Source of the DNA: JBBSJZ01 sp041739875
Lineage (GTDB): Bacteria; Planctomycetota; Planctomycetia; Pirellulales; Pirellulaceae
NCBI GenBank assembly: GCA_041739875.1
Contig: JBGSNA010000148.1
Span: 37,121-101,120 of the forward strand
Direction: 5' to 3'
Length of the DNA stretch: 64,000 nucleotides
Under the pieces are notes generated by a model. It ran no database searches. It had not been told where the DNA came from and was given only the letters and a program-made list of their open reading frames with translations. How positions within the stretch are numbered: position 1 is the stretch's first letter; every line of letters begins with the position of its first letter. Shown here piece by piece: positions 35,143-43,796 of this stretch. The translations under genes and the position numbers were made by a program.

Positions 35143-36122
35143 GTGGATGGCTGAGTCTTAAAGAGGCGATCGCAATTCTCGTGATTATCGCAGTCGTTAA
35201 TGTCGTTGGCTTGTGGGCGATCGATTTTTTCCAAACGGAGATTCGGCTAGTCGGACATCGTGGCGTGGTTCTGGAAATCGCATTTGTCGATCGTCAGCAG
35301 TTGGTGGCCACGGCATGTTCGGATGGCAAGCTGCGATTGTTTTCAACACCTGACGGTAAGTTGCTTCGAGAAATCACGGGCCATTCAGACAGCCTGACCG
35401 ATGTGACGAGTTACCGTGAGGCGGAAGATGTAGCCACCGCATCAGCGGACGGAACGATCAAAATTTGGAAGGTGCACGAAGGTATCCAGCGTCGAAGTAT
35501 TGCAGCGCATCAAGGAACGGTGCTGGCCGCAAAGTACAGCGACGACGGTTCCGTACTCGTGTCGATTGGTACCGATCGCGCCCTTCGAGTTTGGACTCCG
35601 ACCAGCGGTGAGCGAATACAGGAAATCGTCGTTCGCTACGACTTCGCATGCGTGACGGTGAATTTCATGGGGTCGATCGCTGCGTCCAATGGCCCTGAGA
35701 GTGACGCGGTAATTTGGAACTTGAAGACGGGCAAGGAACTTCATCGACTGAGCGGCCAGCGCGGCGCCATTGTGTCACTGGCGTTCAACTCGGATGGGAG
35801 TCGATTGGTCACGGGCCGAAATGATGGAGTATTGCAGATCTACGACACAAGCAATGGCAAGCAATTGCATCTCATTGATGAAAACCATCGTCGCGTTAAC
35901 GATGTTAAGTTCACTCAAGATGATCACGCAATCATGGTTGCGACGTCCGATGGTACCCTCCAGCTTTGGGACATGACGACGGGCAAGAAGCAGCGGTCTC
36001 TACTTGGCGATCGAAACGAAGTGTTATGCGTCGCAACGTCACCGCAGCATCTCATCGCCACGGGAAGCCGTGACCGAACGGCGACACTTTGGCGAATCGA
36101 TCTATCCGATGCTGAACGTTAA
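35139..36122 (+). CDS. Membrane-anchored WD40-repeat protein
   Basis: A 327-aa protein with one N-terminal helix (IAILVIIAVVNVVGLWAI), then six or seven WD40 blades ending in IKIW, LRVW, AVIW, LQIY, LQLW and ATLW. The blades have the usual GH/D structural tetrad elements (GHRGVV, GHSDSLTD, AHQGTVLAA). WD40 propellers bind proteins rather than catalyse. ATG 35139 overlaps the DUF1559 stop by ATGA, so the trio is translated together. The propeller lies outside the cytoplasm if the helix is an uncleaved anchor. No kinase domain is fused, unlike many planctomycete WD40 proteins. Confidence 0.88.
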   Translation: MSGWLSLKEAIAILVIIAVVNVVGLWAIDFFQTEIRLVGHRGVVLEIAFVDRQQLVATACSDGKLRLFSTPDGKLLREITGHSDSLTDVTSYREAEDVATASADGTIKIWKVHEGIQRRSIAAHQGTVLAAKYSDDGSVLVSIGTDRALRVWTPTSGERIQEIVVRYDFACVTVNFMGSIAASNGPESDAVIWNLKTGKELHRLSGQRGAIVSLAFNSDGSRLVTGRNDGVLQIYDTSNGKQLHLIDENHRRVNDVKFTQDDHAIMVATSDGTLQLWDMTTGKKQRSLLGDRNEVLCVATSPQHLIATGSRDRTATLWRIDLSDAER

Positions 36123-36239
36123 ATATAAAGCGAACGCTCGGTTTTGATTGTTGATCGGCATGAGGTCGATGTCGGAGAGGCTGGTTCGGTCGTCGTGTTT
36201 GACGGGCCACCTGCAAGTGACCGATTCTCAATCAGTCTT

Positions 36240-36404
36240 TCAGGGCAGTTCGACCCAGAAGGTGCTGCCACGACACAGCTCACTTTCGAAGTCAACTTCT
36301 CCACCGAGCAGCCGAGTCAACTCTTTCACAATCGACAACCCCAAGTTGGTGCCCGCGAACTCGCGAGTGAGCCCCTCACCGTGCAGCACTTTGCGGCTTG
36401 GACT
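36240..36404 (-). pseudogene. Remnant of a histidine kinase C-terminus (HATPase domain)
   Basis: Reading leftward, 54 codons before the stop at 36242-36240 give LTREFAGTNLGLSIVKEL, then TRLLGGEVDFESEL and STFWVELP. This is the G2-box end of a hybrid or sensor kinase ATPase domain. The rest of the kinase is missing: an in-frame stop lies at 36407-36405 and no ATG is present. The G2 Gly is Asn (GTNLGL). This is a decayed 3' fragment. Confidence 0.75.
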
Positions 36405-36501
36405 TCAGGAGCACGGTGTTAACGAGTGGCGTGGTGGATGAGCCTGGTGTGTTTAGTTGGCTAATTCAACCACTGAACAATGAAACTCGGATCAGTCAAG
36501 G

Positions 36502-36786
36502 ATGGCCACTATTGATCGAGCAACAGAATCACTCGGCGAGATTGAACGACAGACACGCGAGTTCGTCCACACGTTGAACGAAAAGAGTCGACGTCGCTTC
36601 GCTCCCCTTGCATCGAAACCTTATTGATACGGCTGGAATGTCCGAAGCCTCGGCTGCTCTCGACATACTGTCGAACTTTGCACCGAGGCTCTCGATTCAC
36701 TCGCGGATGATGCTGCGCGCGGTCGCGGTCGAAAACCAGGACGACACTCGCATGGCGCGAGCGTCGAGGAAACAAGACTCACCTAA
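36502..36786 (+). pseudogene. Remnant of an ISAzo13-like transposase N-terminus
   Basis: One frame, broken by TGA at 36625-36627, reads EFVHTLNEKSRRRFAPL, then after the stop LGCSRHTVELCTEALDSLAD and GRGRKPGRH, ending at TAA 36784. The order (LNEKxRR, a helix-turn-helix with LGCSxxT, then GRxRKPG) resembles the start of ISAzo13-family transposases, with the YGG segment shortened at the stop. No catalytic domain follows and no terminal repeats were seen. The match is by pattern only. Confidence 0.45.
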
Positions 36787-36812
36787 TGCTCAAAAGAACG
36801 TGCAATCAAGGA

Positions 36813-37160
36813 CTAAGCGTCGCCCTTCTTTTTTCTCTTTCCGACGTTGATTGCAGTAACCGATTTCCCATCTTCGGACAAGCGACACTGGACCGTCGCT
36901 CCCACTTTAACGTCAGCGAAAGTCTTCTTCTCGCCATCGACCATTACTTTGACATTGTCTGAGACGGTCAACGTTTTGTCGCTTGTCTCCTTTTTCGCTT
37001 TCACAGTAACGGTGATCGTCTTGGCTGCGGTATCCAATGACTTTACAGTGCCCGAAACCGTTTCAACTTTCTTTTTGTCGCCCTTTTCAGCGGCTTGGGA
37101 AAAACCAGCGACAACAAACAATGCCATTAGAGCCCATGTGGCAACTCGAACTCGGATCAT
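36813..37160 (-). CDS. Small secreted Lys-rich protein, OB-like
   Basis: A 115-aa protein with a clear signal peptide (ATWALMALFVVAGFSQAA before EKGDKKK). The mature 90 residues show alternating beta strands (VSGTVKSLDTAAKTITVTV, LTVSDNVKVMVDG, TFADVKVGATVQCRL) and a basic tail GKRKKKGDA. The pattern resembles the DUF5666-type small OB-fold proteins found in exported form. The function is not known. It stands alone, next to transposase remains, with its own promoter presumably in 37161-37428. Confidence 0.7.
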   Translation of the reverse strand: MIRVRVATWALMALFVVAGFSQAAEKGDKKKVETVSGTVKSLDTAAKTITVTVKAKKETSDKTLTVSDNVKVMVDGEKKTFADVKVGATVQCRLSEDGKSVTAINVGKRKKKGDA

Positions 37161-37428
37161 ATGCAGTATCTCTCAAGGAAAGTGGGGAGGTGACGAGCGA
37201 GGCTCGCACAGACCAGTCGATAGTGGGCCTGATTCAAGTAAGATGCTCGCCCCGACCAGGTTATTTCATCCAGTTAGACAAAATCCAGAAAAACCGATGG
37301 CGAGGTAAACTACCGATGCCACGGCGAGATTGGCGGATGAGTTCATGACGCATTTTCCTTGCGACACTCATCATTTCAGATCAGTTAAATTATTCTCCAC
37401 CTAATAGCCTTTTAAGGATCCTTTCTTG

Positions 37429-38211
37429 ATGCGTCCCTACATTCTGTCGGAAACAAACTACACACACGTCAAGGACTGCAAATACGAAGTCGCCGTCCTT
37501 CCGATGGGAGCAACCGAACCGCACAACCTGCATCTGCCCTACGGGACGGACACGTTTCAAGCCGAGGCAATTAGCTCGCGAGTTTGCGAAGCGGCTTGGA
37601 ATCGCGGAGCGAAGGTCGTGATGCTGCCACCGATTCCATACGGTACGGAAACGAATCAAACGAAGTGTCGCTTGTCAATGAATTTGAATCCGTCAACGTT
37701 GGGCTACGTAATCAAAGATCTAGTGGACTCTCTCGCCGGGCACGGTATTCACAAATTAGTAATCGTGAACAGCCACGGTGGCAACGAATTCAAACCGTTG
37801 CTGAGAGAATTGAACGGTCAAACTCCCGTGAAGATATTCTTGTGCGATTGGTTCCGCGGTATCACTGCTGATGTCCAGAAAGAGATCTTCGTCGAAGCGG
37901 GCGATCACGCTGGCGAAATGGAAACAGCACTCGGGCTCGCCTATTTCAACGAATTGGTACTGAAGAATGACGACGGCTCGATCGCAGCAGATGATGGCTG
38001 TGTCAATGCCACGCGGTTTGACGCCATCAACAACGGCTGGGTCAGCATCACGCGAGACTGGCATTTGTTGACCACCAACACGGGCTCTGGGAATCCGCAT
38101 CCGGCGAGTGCGGAAAAAGGTGAACAGTTGATGAGGGTGATTGTCGAGCGGTTGTCGGACTTCCTCGTGGAACTCGCCCAATCACCGATTGACGAACGAT
38201 TCCCATTTTAG
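37429..38211 (+). CDS. Creatininase-family metal amidohydrolase
   Basis: A 260-aa protein from ATG 37429 (TTG 37426 directly precedes it). The family metal ligands are visible: Glu and His in GATEPHNLHLPYGTDTF, the Asp of GTD, then VNSHGGNEFKP and the Glu of HAGEMETAL. The family includes creatininase, the F420 and riboflavin-pathway amide hydrolase ArfB, and mycofactocin MftE. No neighbour supports any one of these, so only the fold and a cyclic-amide hydrolase role can be given. An AAGGAT about 11 nt upstream may be the ribosome binding site. No signal peptide, so cytoplasmic. Confidence 0.88.
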   Translation: MRPYILSETNYTHVKDCKYEVAVLPMGATEPHNLHLPYGTDTFQAEAISSRVCEAAWNRGAKVVMLPPIPYGTETNQTKCRLSMNLNPSTLGYVIKDLVDSLAGHGIHKLVIVNSHGGNEFKPLLRELNGQTPVKIFLCDWFRGITADVQKEIFVEAGDHAGEMETALGLAYFNELVLKNDDGSIAADDGCVNATRFDAINNGWVSITRDWHLLTTNTGSGNPHPASAEKGEQLMRVIVERLSDFLVELAQSPIDERFPF

Positions 38212-38245
38212 TCCCCAGGACTGATTCGCTCCATCATCGCCGCAC

Positions 38246-38275
38246 GCCCAAGTATCACGGGCCCAAGTATCACGG
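38246..38275 (+). repeat. Perfect tandem duplication of a 15-bp unit
   Basis: GCCCAAGTATCACGG occurs twice head to tail (38246-38260 and 38261-38275) in the 101-bp gap between convergent genes, followed by a partial, diverged third copy (CCTGGGTATCGC). Confidence 0.85.
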
Positions 38276-38312
38276 ACCTGGGTATCGCAATCTCGATCAA
38301 TCAAGGTAATCG

Positions 38313-38900
38313 TTAAGGGAGCGAGACGGTGCAGATGACGGTGGCGGAATACTCGCCGACTGGAATGACGTCGAGAGACGACTGCACAAAACGCATCGTC
38401 AAGCCAACTTGTGCCGTCCCCACTCCGTCGGAAACCAACTGGACCACTGCACGTTCATCGCCGGAAGCATACGACGAACGGTCGCTGGCTTGAGTCACTT
38501 GCCAAGCAGCGGATCCAGAAGTACTCGGGATTGATACATCGAGTCCAGCATCAACTTTGACGCCAGCGAGGGTTTCGTGGGTGAACGCTCCAGATGCTGC
38601 AAACTCGACCACAACCCCAGCTTCGCTATTGCTTCGGATGTTCCAGATTTGCTCTGGAAAAGCATCCGAACCAGCCGTCAACGTGAGATTGACGTTCGAT
38701 TGAGGCGGAGATGTCACGCCGACACCTTCAGGCACGTTGACTGTAAATTTCTGAGACTCGCTTTGGCCATAGCAGCAAGACGCCAATGACCAAACCATCA
38801 ACAAGGCAACGATTCGTGAGAATCGCCCGAGACGAAAGATGCTGGATCGCTGTCCAGATCGATTCGCGGTTTGGCTAGAGTCGGAAGTCATCGCCTCCAT
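38313..38900 (-). CDS. Secreted hypothetical protein, beta-rich
   Basis: A 195-aa protein. The first 60 residues include a polar start and a signal helix (FSRIVALLMVWSLASCCYG, possibly a lipobox-like SCC before YGQ). The mature part is beta-strand-rich and low in Cys (FTVNVPEGVGVTSPP, VNLTLTAG, VVVEFAASGAF, AQVGLTMRFV, EYSATVICTVSLP), a pattern like spore-coat-U or fimbrial-type sandwiches. Family not recognised. ATG 38900 is used; ATG 38891, with GGAGG just before it, is an alternative. The open frame extends upstream into the DUF1501 gene but has no better start. Confidence 0.65.
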   Translation of the reverse strand: MEAMTSDSSQTANRSGQRSSIFRLGRFSRIVALLMVWSLASCCYGQSESQKFTVNVPEGVGVTSPPQSNVNLTLTAGSDAFPEQIWNIRSNSEAGVVVEFAASGAFTHETLAGVKVDAGLDVSIPSTSGSAAWQVTQASDRSSYASGDERAVVQLVSDGVGTAQVGLTMRFVQSSLDVIPVGEYSATVICTVSLP

Positions 38901-39003
38901 CGTATTCCCAGCGTTCAACACTTCTAGCAAAGCACCTGTCCCTGCCAGGCAAATCCTCACGCGAGTTCGGATCGACACGAATGTACAGTTTGGGAGGGTC
39001 GAT

Positions 39004-40260
39004 TCAGCTAAACAGCGGCAACGTCTTGTAGTCACCGCCCAGGATCGGCAATGGTTCGGTATCGAGCCAGTTTTTCAGGACCGAGGCATAGACTTGTCGA
39101 AAATCGATTTCGTGTTTCAGGTCACCATCGTGCAAGTCGGTCAAACTCGTTCGATTCCCAAAGATCCCGGCTTTCACCCCACGACCACACAGGAACATCG
39201 GGCCAGCGGTTCCATGGTCGGTGCCTTCACTTGCATTCTCGGCAACACGACGGCCAAATTCACTAAAGGTCATCACGCACACACGATCTGCGTGGCCATG
39301 TGTGTCCAGATCTCGCACCAACGTACTGATCGCGTCGCTCCACTGCCTCAATAAAATCGCGTGCGTCGCAGGTTGTTGGGCGTGGGTGTCGAATCCATCG
39401 AGCTGGACATAGTAGACTCGCGTCGTCAAACCCGCATCAATTAATTGCGCGACGATGCGCAGCTTTTGTCCCAGCTCCGTATCGGGATACCGAGTGTCGC
39501 TGGCGTAGCTGCCTGCGGCTTCGGTTACACGTTGGCTCGCCGCGAGCGCCGACGTCGTACTTGACTGTAGGAAATCCAACAAGTCATTGGGTTCACTTGC
39601 ATTCTTGGCGAGTGGGTTCGGTTCAGTCGCAACATTGGCATTTAATAGAGATCTCAGCGATTGCCGGTCTCGACCTTGCAATTGAAACTCGGACATCTCT
39701 TTCATCGTCGGTACACGAATTTTTTCCGACGCGATCGCGAACGGCTGCTGCTCACGACCCAGATGCAGAGCAGCAACGTCGCCTCCGGAATCGTTCGTTT
39801 GCGTATCAAGGAATCGCCCAATCCAACCATCCGGACGCGACTCGTCTTTGCGCCGACACGTGTGCCAAATATCCATCGACTCAAAGTGCGAGCGATTCGG
39901 TTGGTCATAGCCAACGCCTCGTACCACAGTTAATTGTCCGTTCGCAAGCAAGTCGTGCATTCCCGAAAGTGACGGGTGAAAACCGACATCGTCATCGCAC
40001 TTCAACACATCCGACGTTGGAATCGCGAGTTTTGGACGAGCGGCGCGGTAGGCATCATCGGCGTATGGCACCACTGTATTGAGACCATCGTTACCGCCAG
40101 ACAACTGGACGACGACAAGAATCCGCTCATCACGATTCCCCTCGCTTGCCACAGCACGCACCAAGCAATCGGGAATCACCGAACCAACTCCAATTGCTGC
40201 AGCTCCACCGATGGAAGAACGCAAGAAACGACGTCGATTCGAGTTCGCTGAATGAGACAC
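39004..40260 (-). CDS. DUF1501 protein with Tat signal
   Basis: A 418-aa protein from GTG 40260, with AGGAG 7 nt upstream. The N-terminus SANSNRRRFLRSSIGGAAAIG is a twin-arginine signal. The body follows the DUF1501 pattern: LVVVQLSGGNDGLNTVVPY, then HPSLSGMHDLLANGQLTVVRGVGY, RSHFESMDIW, VYYVQLDGFDTH, VMTFSEFGRRV, GTDHGTAGPMF and DFRQVYASVL. The fold is sulfatase/alkaline-phosphatase-like, but the activity is unknown. It is paired with DUF1800 upstream (10-bp gap), the usual two-gene unit in planctomycetes and related phyla. Confidence 0.92.
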   Translation of the reverse strand: MSHSANSNRRRFLRSSIGGAAAIGVGSVIPDCLVRAVASEGNRDERILVVVQLSGGNDGLNTVVPYADDAYRAARPKLAIPTSDVLKCDDDVGFHPSLSGMHDLLANGQLTVVRGVGYDQPNRSHFESMDIWHTCRRKDESRPDGWIGRFLDTQTNDSGGDVAALHLGREQQPFAIASEKIRVPTMKEMSEFQLQGRDRQSLRSLLNANVATEPNPLAKNASEPNDLLDFLQSSTTSALAASQRVTEAAGSYASDTRYPDTELGQKLRIVAQLIDAGLTTRVYYVQLDGFDTHAQQPATHAILLRQWSDAISTLVRDLDTHGHADRVCVMTFSEFGRRVAENASEGTDHGTAGPMFLCGRGVKAGIFGNRTSLTDLHDGDLKHEIDFRQVYASVLKNWLDTEPLPILGGDYKTLPLFS

Positions 40261-40267
40261 CAATGCA

Positions 40268-40272
40268 CTCCT
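40268..40272 (-). promoter_or_regulatory. Shine-Dalgarno of the DUF1501 gene, overlapping the DUF1800 stop
   Basis: AGGAG on the minus strand, 7 nt before GTG 40260; it overlaps the DUF1800 stop codon (40273-40271). It supports the GTG over the ATG 16 codons upstream. Confidence 0.7.
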
Positions 40273-41638
40273 AGCCGAGTTGATATTGAGGTAACGAAGA
40301 ACAAGCATGAAGCAACGAACGCAGTTGGCGTTCGGGCTCAGCGGCCGTCACGGAGAAAGTGTCACTGAGTCGTGATTTCGTCGAGTCATCCAATGGCAAT
40401 GCAAACAAACATTGCTCGAAATACTCGATCGCCTCAAGCGCCGTCGTGATACCGCGATCGCCCAAATAATCTGTCAATTTCTGACCGGAAAAGCGAGTCA
40501 CATCGTCATCCAAGATTTTGCCGATCAAGTTCGCACGTCCGAGAAGGGTTGATGAATCAATCCACGCTCGACCGCCGTCCCAGCCTTTGACGTTGGGTGG
40601 GTAAAACAATCCCTGTCCAACCTGCAGCAATCCACTGGAAACGACTTGAGTATTGGCTGTACCGCTGAGTCCCCGAAGAGTCCCCACGACAAGTTCCACA
40701 GGCGACTTGATCTTGCGGCCGATTGCATGTTCAGAAAAGAACAGGTTACTACTCAGAAGCATCTCGAGCGCGGGTGCGATTTGCAAATCATGCTCACGAA
40801 ACACGTTCGCCAGAGGCTGCAGCAACTCGTCGCTCGGCTCAGGCTCGTCACTGATGAAAAAGCGATACCATTTTCTTGCCAGAAACAATTCCAAAAACGG
40901 TTGCTTGAGCACGACACGAACTCCATCCTCACCGTCATAGTCGCCGCTGGATCCGAGAATCGATTTTGACTCAGTATCGTGCTGGTAGCGATTTTTCCGA
41001 AACGCTTTGTTCTTCACTTCCCAACCCGTGAAGCACCGTGCCAGCTCTTGAACGTCGCGTTCAGAGTAGTTGCCTTCACCGAGGCAAAACAATTCCATCA
41101 ATTCACGAGCAAAGTTCTCGTTCGGATGTGCCTTGCGATTGATGGCTGAATCAAGATAAATCAGCATCGCGGGGTCTTGTGCGATCGATTGAACAAGCAC
41201 TGGAAAGCTTCCGAGAGCATGCTGGCGAAGCAGACGGTTTTGGTCCCACATCATGTGAGCATCATTCACTTTTTCGGCGCTCGTCGCAAAGTGTCCGTGC
41301 CAAAAGAGCGTTGCCTTCTCGAGAAGCTGAGTCGGCGTTAGCAGCAATCGATAAACCCACGCAGCCGAAAGCTTCTTTGCATCGCCACTAGCGAGAATCG
41401 TCTGAGCGAGCTGATCCGCCGTTTCTCGAAATTCATTGGCTTCGAAATTTTGAGCCATTAATTGACGGACCATCTCCGCCGGTTCACGACTGACCGCTTC
41501 ATCCAGCATTTCGACGCTGGCACCGAAACCGGCTCGTCGATAGAGGTGCGCCGCCAACGCACGGTTCCACGGACGTTCGTTTGAGGGCGCAAACGTTTGC
41601 CATGCCCATTGTGGATCGAGTGGCTTCATGCGGTCCAT
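40271..41638 (-). CDS. DUF1800 protein
   Basis: A 455-aa protein matching DUF1800: AAHLYRRAGFGAS near the start, LFWHGHFATSAEKV, MLIYLDSAINRKAHPNENFARELMELFCLG, DVQELARCFTGW, and PPNVKGWDGGRAWI near the C-terminus. No signal peptide is seen although its partner DUF1501 has a Tat signal; co-export is a speculation. The activity is unknown. ATG 41638 has GGGGAG about 9 nt upstream, and ATG 41629 is a second choice. Upstream, the 597-aa exported protein ends 6 bp away, so three genes form one operon. Confidence 0.92.
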   Translation of the reverse strand: MDRMKPLDPQWAWQTFAPSNERPWNRALAAHLYRRAGFGASVEMLDEAVSREPAEMVRQLMAQNFEANEFRETADQLAQTILASGDAKKLSAAWVYRLLLTPTQLLEKATLFWHGHFATSAEKVNDAHMMWDQNRLLRQHALGSFPVLVQSIAQDPAMLIYLDSAINRKAHPNENFARELMELFCLGEGNYSERDVQELARCFTGWEVKNKAFRKNRYQHDTESKSILGSSGDYDGEDGVRVVLKQPFLELFLARKWYRFFISDEPEPSDELLQPLANVFREHDLQIAPALEMLLSSNLFFSEHAIGRKIKSPVELVVGTLRGLSGTANTQVVSSGLLQVGQGLFYPPNVKGWDGGRAWIDSSTLLGRANLIGKILDDDVTRFSGQKLTDYLGDRGITTALEAIEYFEQCLFALPLDDSTKSRLSDTFSVTAAEPERQLRSLLHACSSLPQYQLG

Positions 41639-41644
41639 TAACTT

Positions 41645-43438
41645 TTACTCCCCATCCACGTGGAGGCGAACGTCGAGCAACAATTCGTCGTCCGATACAT
41701 CCAGCTGGAATGTTGCGTCCTTGAACATGCCAACCAGCTCCAACAGCAATCCGATTTCTGCTTCAGCGGCCTGTTTGTCGTGACCTTTCTCGAGCATATT
41801 GTTTGCGACGAGTTGCGATTGGTTATCGTCCAAAACTTGCTTGAGCGTGTTCGCATTAAACAAGATGTCCGTATTGCGTGTCGCACGTTCGCTCACGACA
41901 TTTCCAGAGTCAGATACTTCTGGCTCGGAGACGAGTTCGCGAGCAAGTTGAGTGGTGCTGGAGAAAATAATCCGCTTACCGGCGAACGCGATCGACGGAG
42001 AAAAATTGAAGTTGATCGGAGCGTCCATGCTGTCTCTTTGGTCACGGCTCGGAACATAAGTCGCCGTCACCAGTTTGGCATCACCGAGCGTCTCCATTCC
42101 CAGATCCAACTGCGGCTGGCCATTCATCGCACCGACCACATTGAGGAACCCGATGAAGCTTTGAAAGACGCGTCGTAATTCCGATGTCGTTTCGTCTGGC
42201 GTTTTCATCTGAAATTGCAAAGCGAAAGCTGGTAACTTAATCGCCGGTCGCGGTAGTACTTCCGAAAAATCTTGTGCTTTGCCAACGATTTGGACATCAC
42301 TCTCGAGCGCACCAAGAATGTCTTCGCCGAAATCTCGCCCGGAAAAGAACGTTGACAGTTGGGTGTCCGCTTTTGCGATGCCATCGTTGGCTTTGTCCGA
42401 AAGCAGATCGCCACTCCGCAACCACATCTGCGAAAGGTCCCGATGTGCTGAGATCGCAAACAAGCGATCCTCGACTTCGAGCAGCGAGGGCGCGGCAGCG
42501 TGTTGCGTTTCGCCGAAGAAATATTCTCGCGGTGGCTCCCAATCGCGTTTGTGTGGCGACGACAATTTTAGTTGAACGCCTGTGATATCGGCTTGCAACG
42601 CTGCGGTTACAAATGATGTGTTCCTCAGATTGGCAAGTACTCCGCCTAGAAGTACCTCGACGACAGGGTTGTCGATCTTCTCGTTCGAGAGGGCTTTGGC
42701 GGCACCCGACGAGCGAATGGTCGCGACATCAACGTAAGCCGACACGAAGGCTGGGTCGCTTGCTTGAGCGTCTCGTTCATTTCTAGCGATTGAAAACGTT
42801 TCCGACGAATGCAGCGATTCGTTCTTTCGATCGAGATATTGGTCAATGATCGATTTACCAAGATCGGACTTGTTGGTGATGAGCAACCAATGGTCAAGAA
42901 TCGCAAGCTTGAGTTCCTTGCTCAGTGCATAAGCGGTGAATCCCCGGTAGTCACCCTGTTCAACAGCCGACAGCTTACCTTGCCCCATCTGGCGAAGAGC
43001 CAGCAGGAAACCACGCAAACGCTGGAGCATGTCGACGTCCGACGACTTGATTAAGATCGCGATGCCCTGCGAGGATGAATCTGCGGCCACCGTGACTCCG
43101 CCGTCGGTGAGGGTTTTGATGGCTTCTTGCCAAGGCTTGCCCATGCTGGCTTCGAATGCAGTAACACCAAGTTGAAACTGCTCCAGCGAGCCAGACTTTG
43201 CAACTTCGTCGTAAGCGGGCAGCGACTCAATTCTTTGACGTAGCGGGTGATCAAGCAAGGTCTCGATTGCTTGCGCGATATGGGAGGCCTCGGCAAAAGC
43301 AACAACGGTTTGTGGTAACAATTCGGATGATGAGCAATCAGCAAGGCGTGGCGAGTCCGCTCGCAGCAGTCCACCGCTGAGCACCACGGCCAATAGAAAC
43401 GCACGCAGGGGAAGAAGTAACGATCGAGGCGTATTCAT
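41645..43438 (-). CDS. Exported hypothetical protein of the DUF1501/DUF1800 operon
   Basis: A 597-aa protein with a signal peptide (PLRAFLLAVVLSGGLLRA then DSPR). The long mature region has no motif I can name; it shows repeated units of mixed alpha/beta type (TVVAFAEASHIAQAIETLL; GQGKLSAVEQGDYRGFTAYAL is similar in style to DUF3352-like proteins). There are no catalytic or metal signatures. It precedes DUF1800 by 6 bp and so belongs to that operon, which suggests it is exported with or acts on the same substrate. About 80% of the protein is predicted soluble and acidic. Confidence 0.75.
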   Translation of the reverse strand: MNTPRSLLLPLRAFLLAVVLSGGLLRADSPRLADCSSSELLPQTVVAFAEASHIAQAIETLLDHPLRQRIESLPAYDEVAKSGSLEQFQLGVTAFEASMGKPWQEAIKTLTDGGVTVAADSSSQGIAILIKSSDVDMLQRLRGFLLALRQMGQGKLSAVEQGDYRGFTAYALSKELKLAILDHWLLITNKSDLGKSIIDQYLDRKNESLHSSETFSIARNERDAQASDPAFVSAYVDVATIRSSGAAKALSNEKIDNPVVEVLLGGVLANLRNTSFVTAALQADITGVQLKLSSPHKRDWEPPREYFFGETQHAAAPSLLEVEDRLFAISAHRDLSQMWLRSGDLLSDKANDGIAKADTQLSTFFSGRDFGEDILGALESDVQIVGKAQDFSEVLPRPAIKLPAFALQFQMKTPDETTSELRRVFQSFIGFLNVVGAMNGQPQLDLGMETLGDAKLVTATYVPSRDQRDSMDAPINFNFSPSIAFAGKRIIFSSTTQLARELVSEPEVSDSGNVVSERATRNTDILFNANTLKQVLDDNQSQLVANNMLEKGHDKQAAEAEIGLLLELVGMFKDATFQLDVSDDELLLDVRLHVDGE

Positions 43439-43796
43439 TGTCGGCGGGTCCGGTCAGGCTGGGGAATGCAAAACTTTGTCCGAGTATGAATCAAGGTTCG
43501 AACCAAATCAGGTCGTCTTGGTATCAATCGGTATCCAGCATCAAATGTTTCGCGATGTATTCAGCTTACACGCATTCTCTGGTCGGCTGGAAACAAAGAC
43601 TCAAGCTCAAAGACGGTCGACACAAATCCCCCCTTCGGTCCTTGGGAAAAGGAAGGCGACGCGAAGGGAATAACCTCCGGCAACGAGAAAATTGATTCGC
43701 AAGCGGTGACTTCACAACAACTCGACCGCATCTTGCACTAAACTGTGCCGCTCCGATTCCCTATTCCCCACACCCTGTTTCGTTACGGACTCCACG
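43439..43796. other. Divergent intergenic region before acs
   Basis: 358 bp between divergent genes. I see no RNA gene, no credible short coding frame and no clear operator. It must contain the promoters of acs and of the 597-aa exported-protein operon. Confidence 0.5.

Noticed and set aside
39561..40082. Plus-strand frame of 173 codons opposite the DUF1501 gene
   Set aside because: The minus strand carries conserved DUF1501 motifs and a Tat signal; the plus frame has none.
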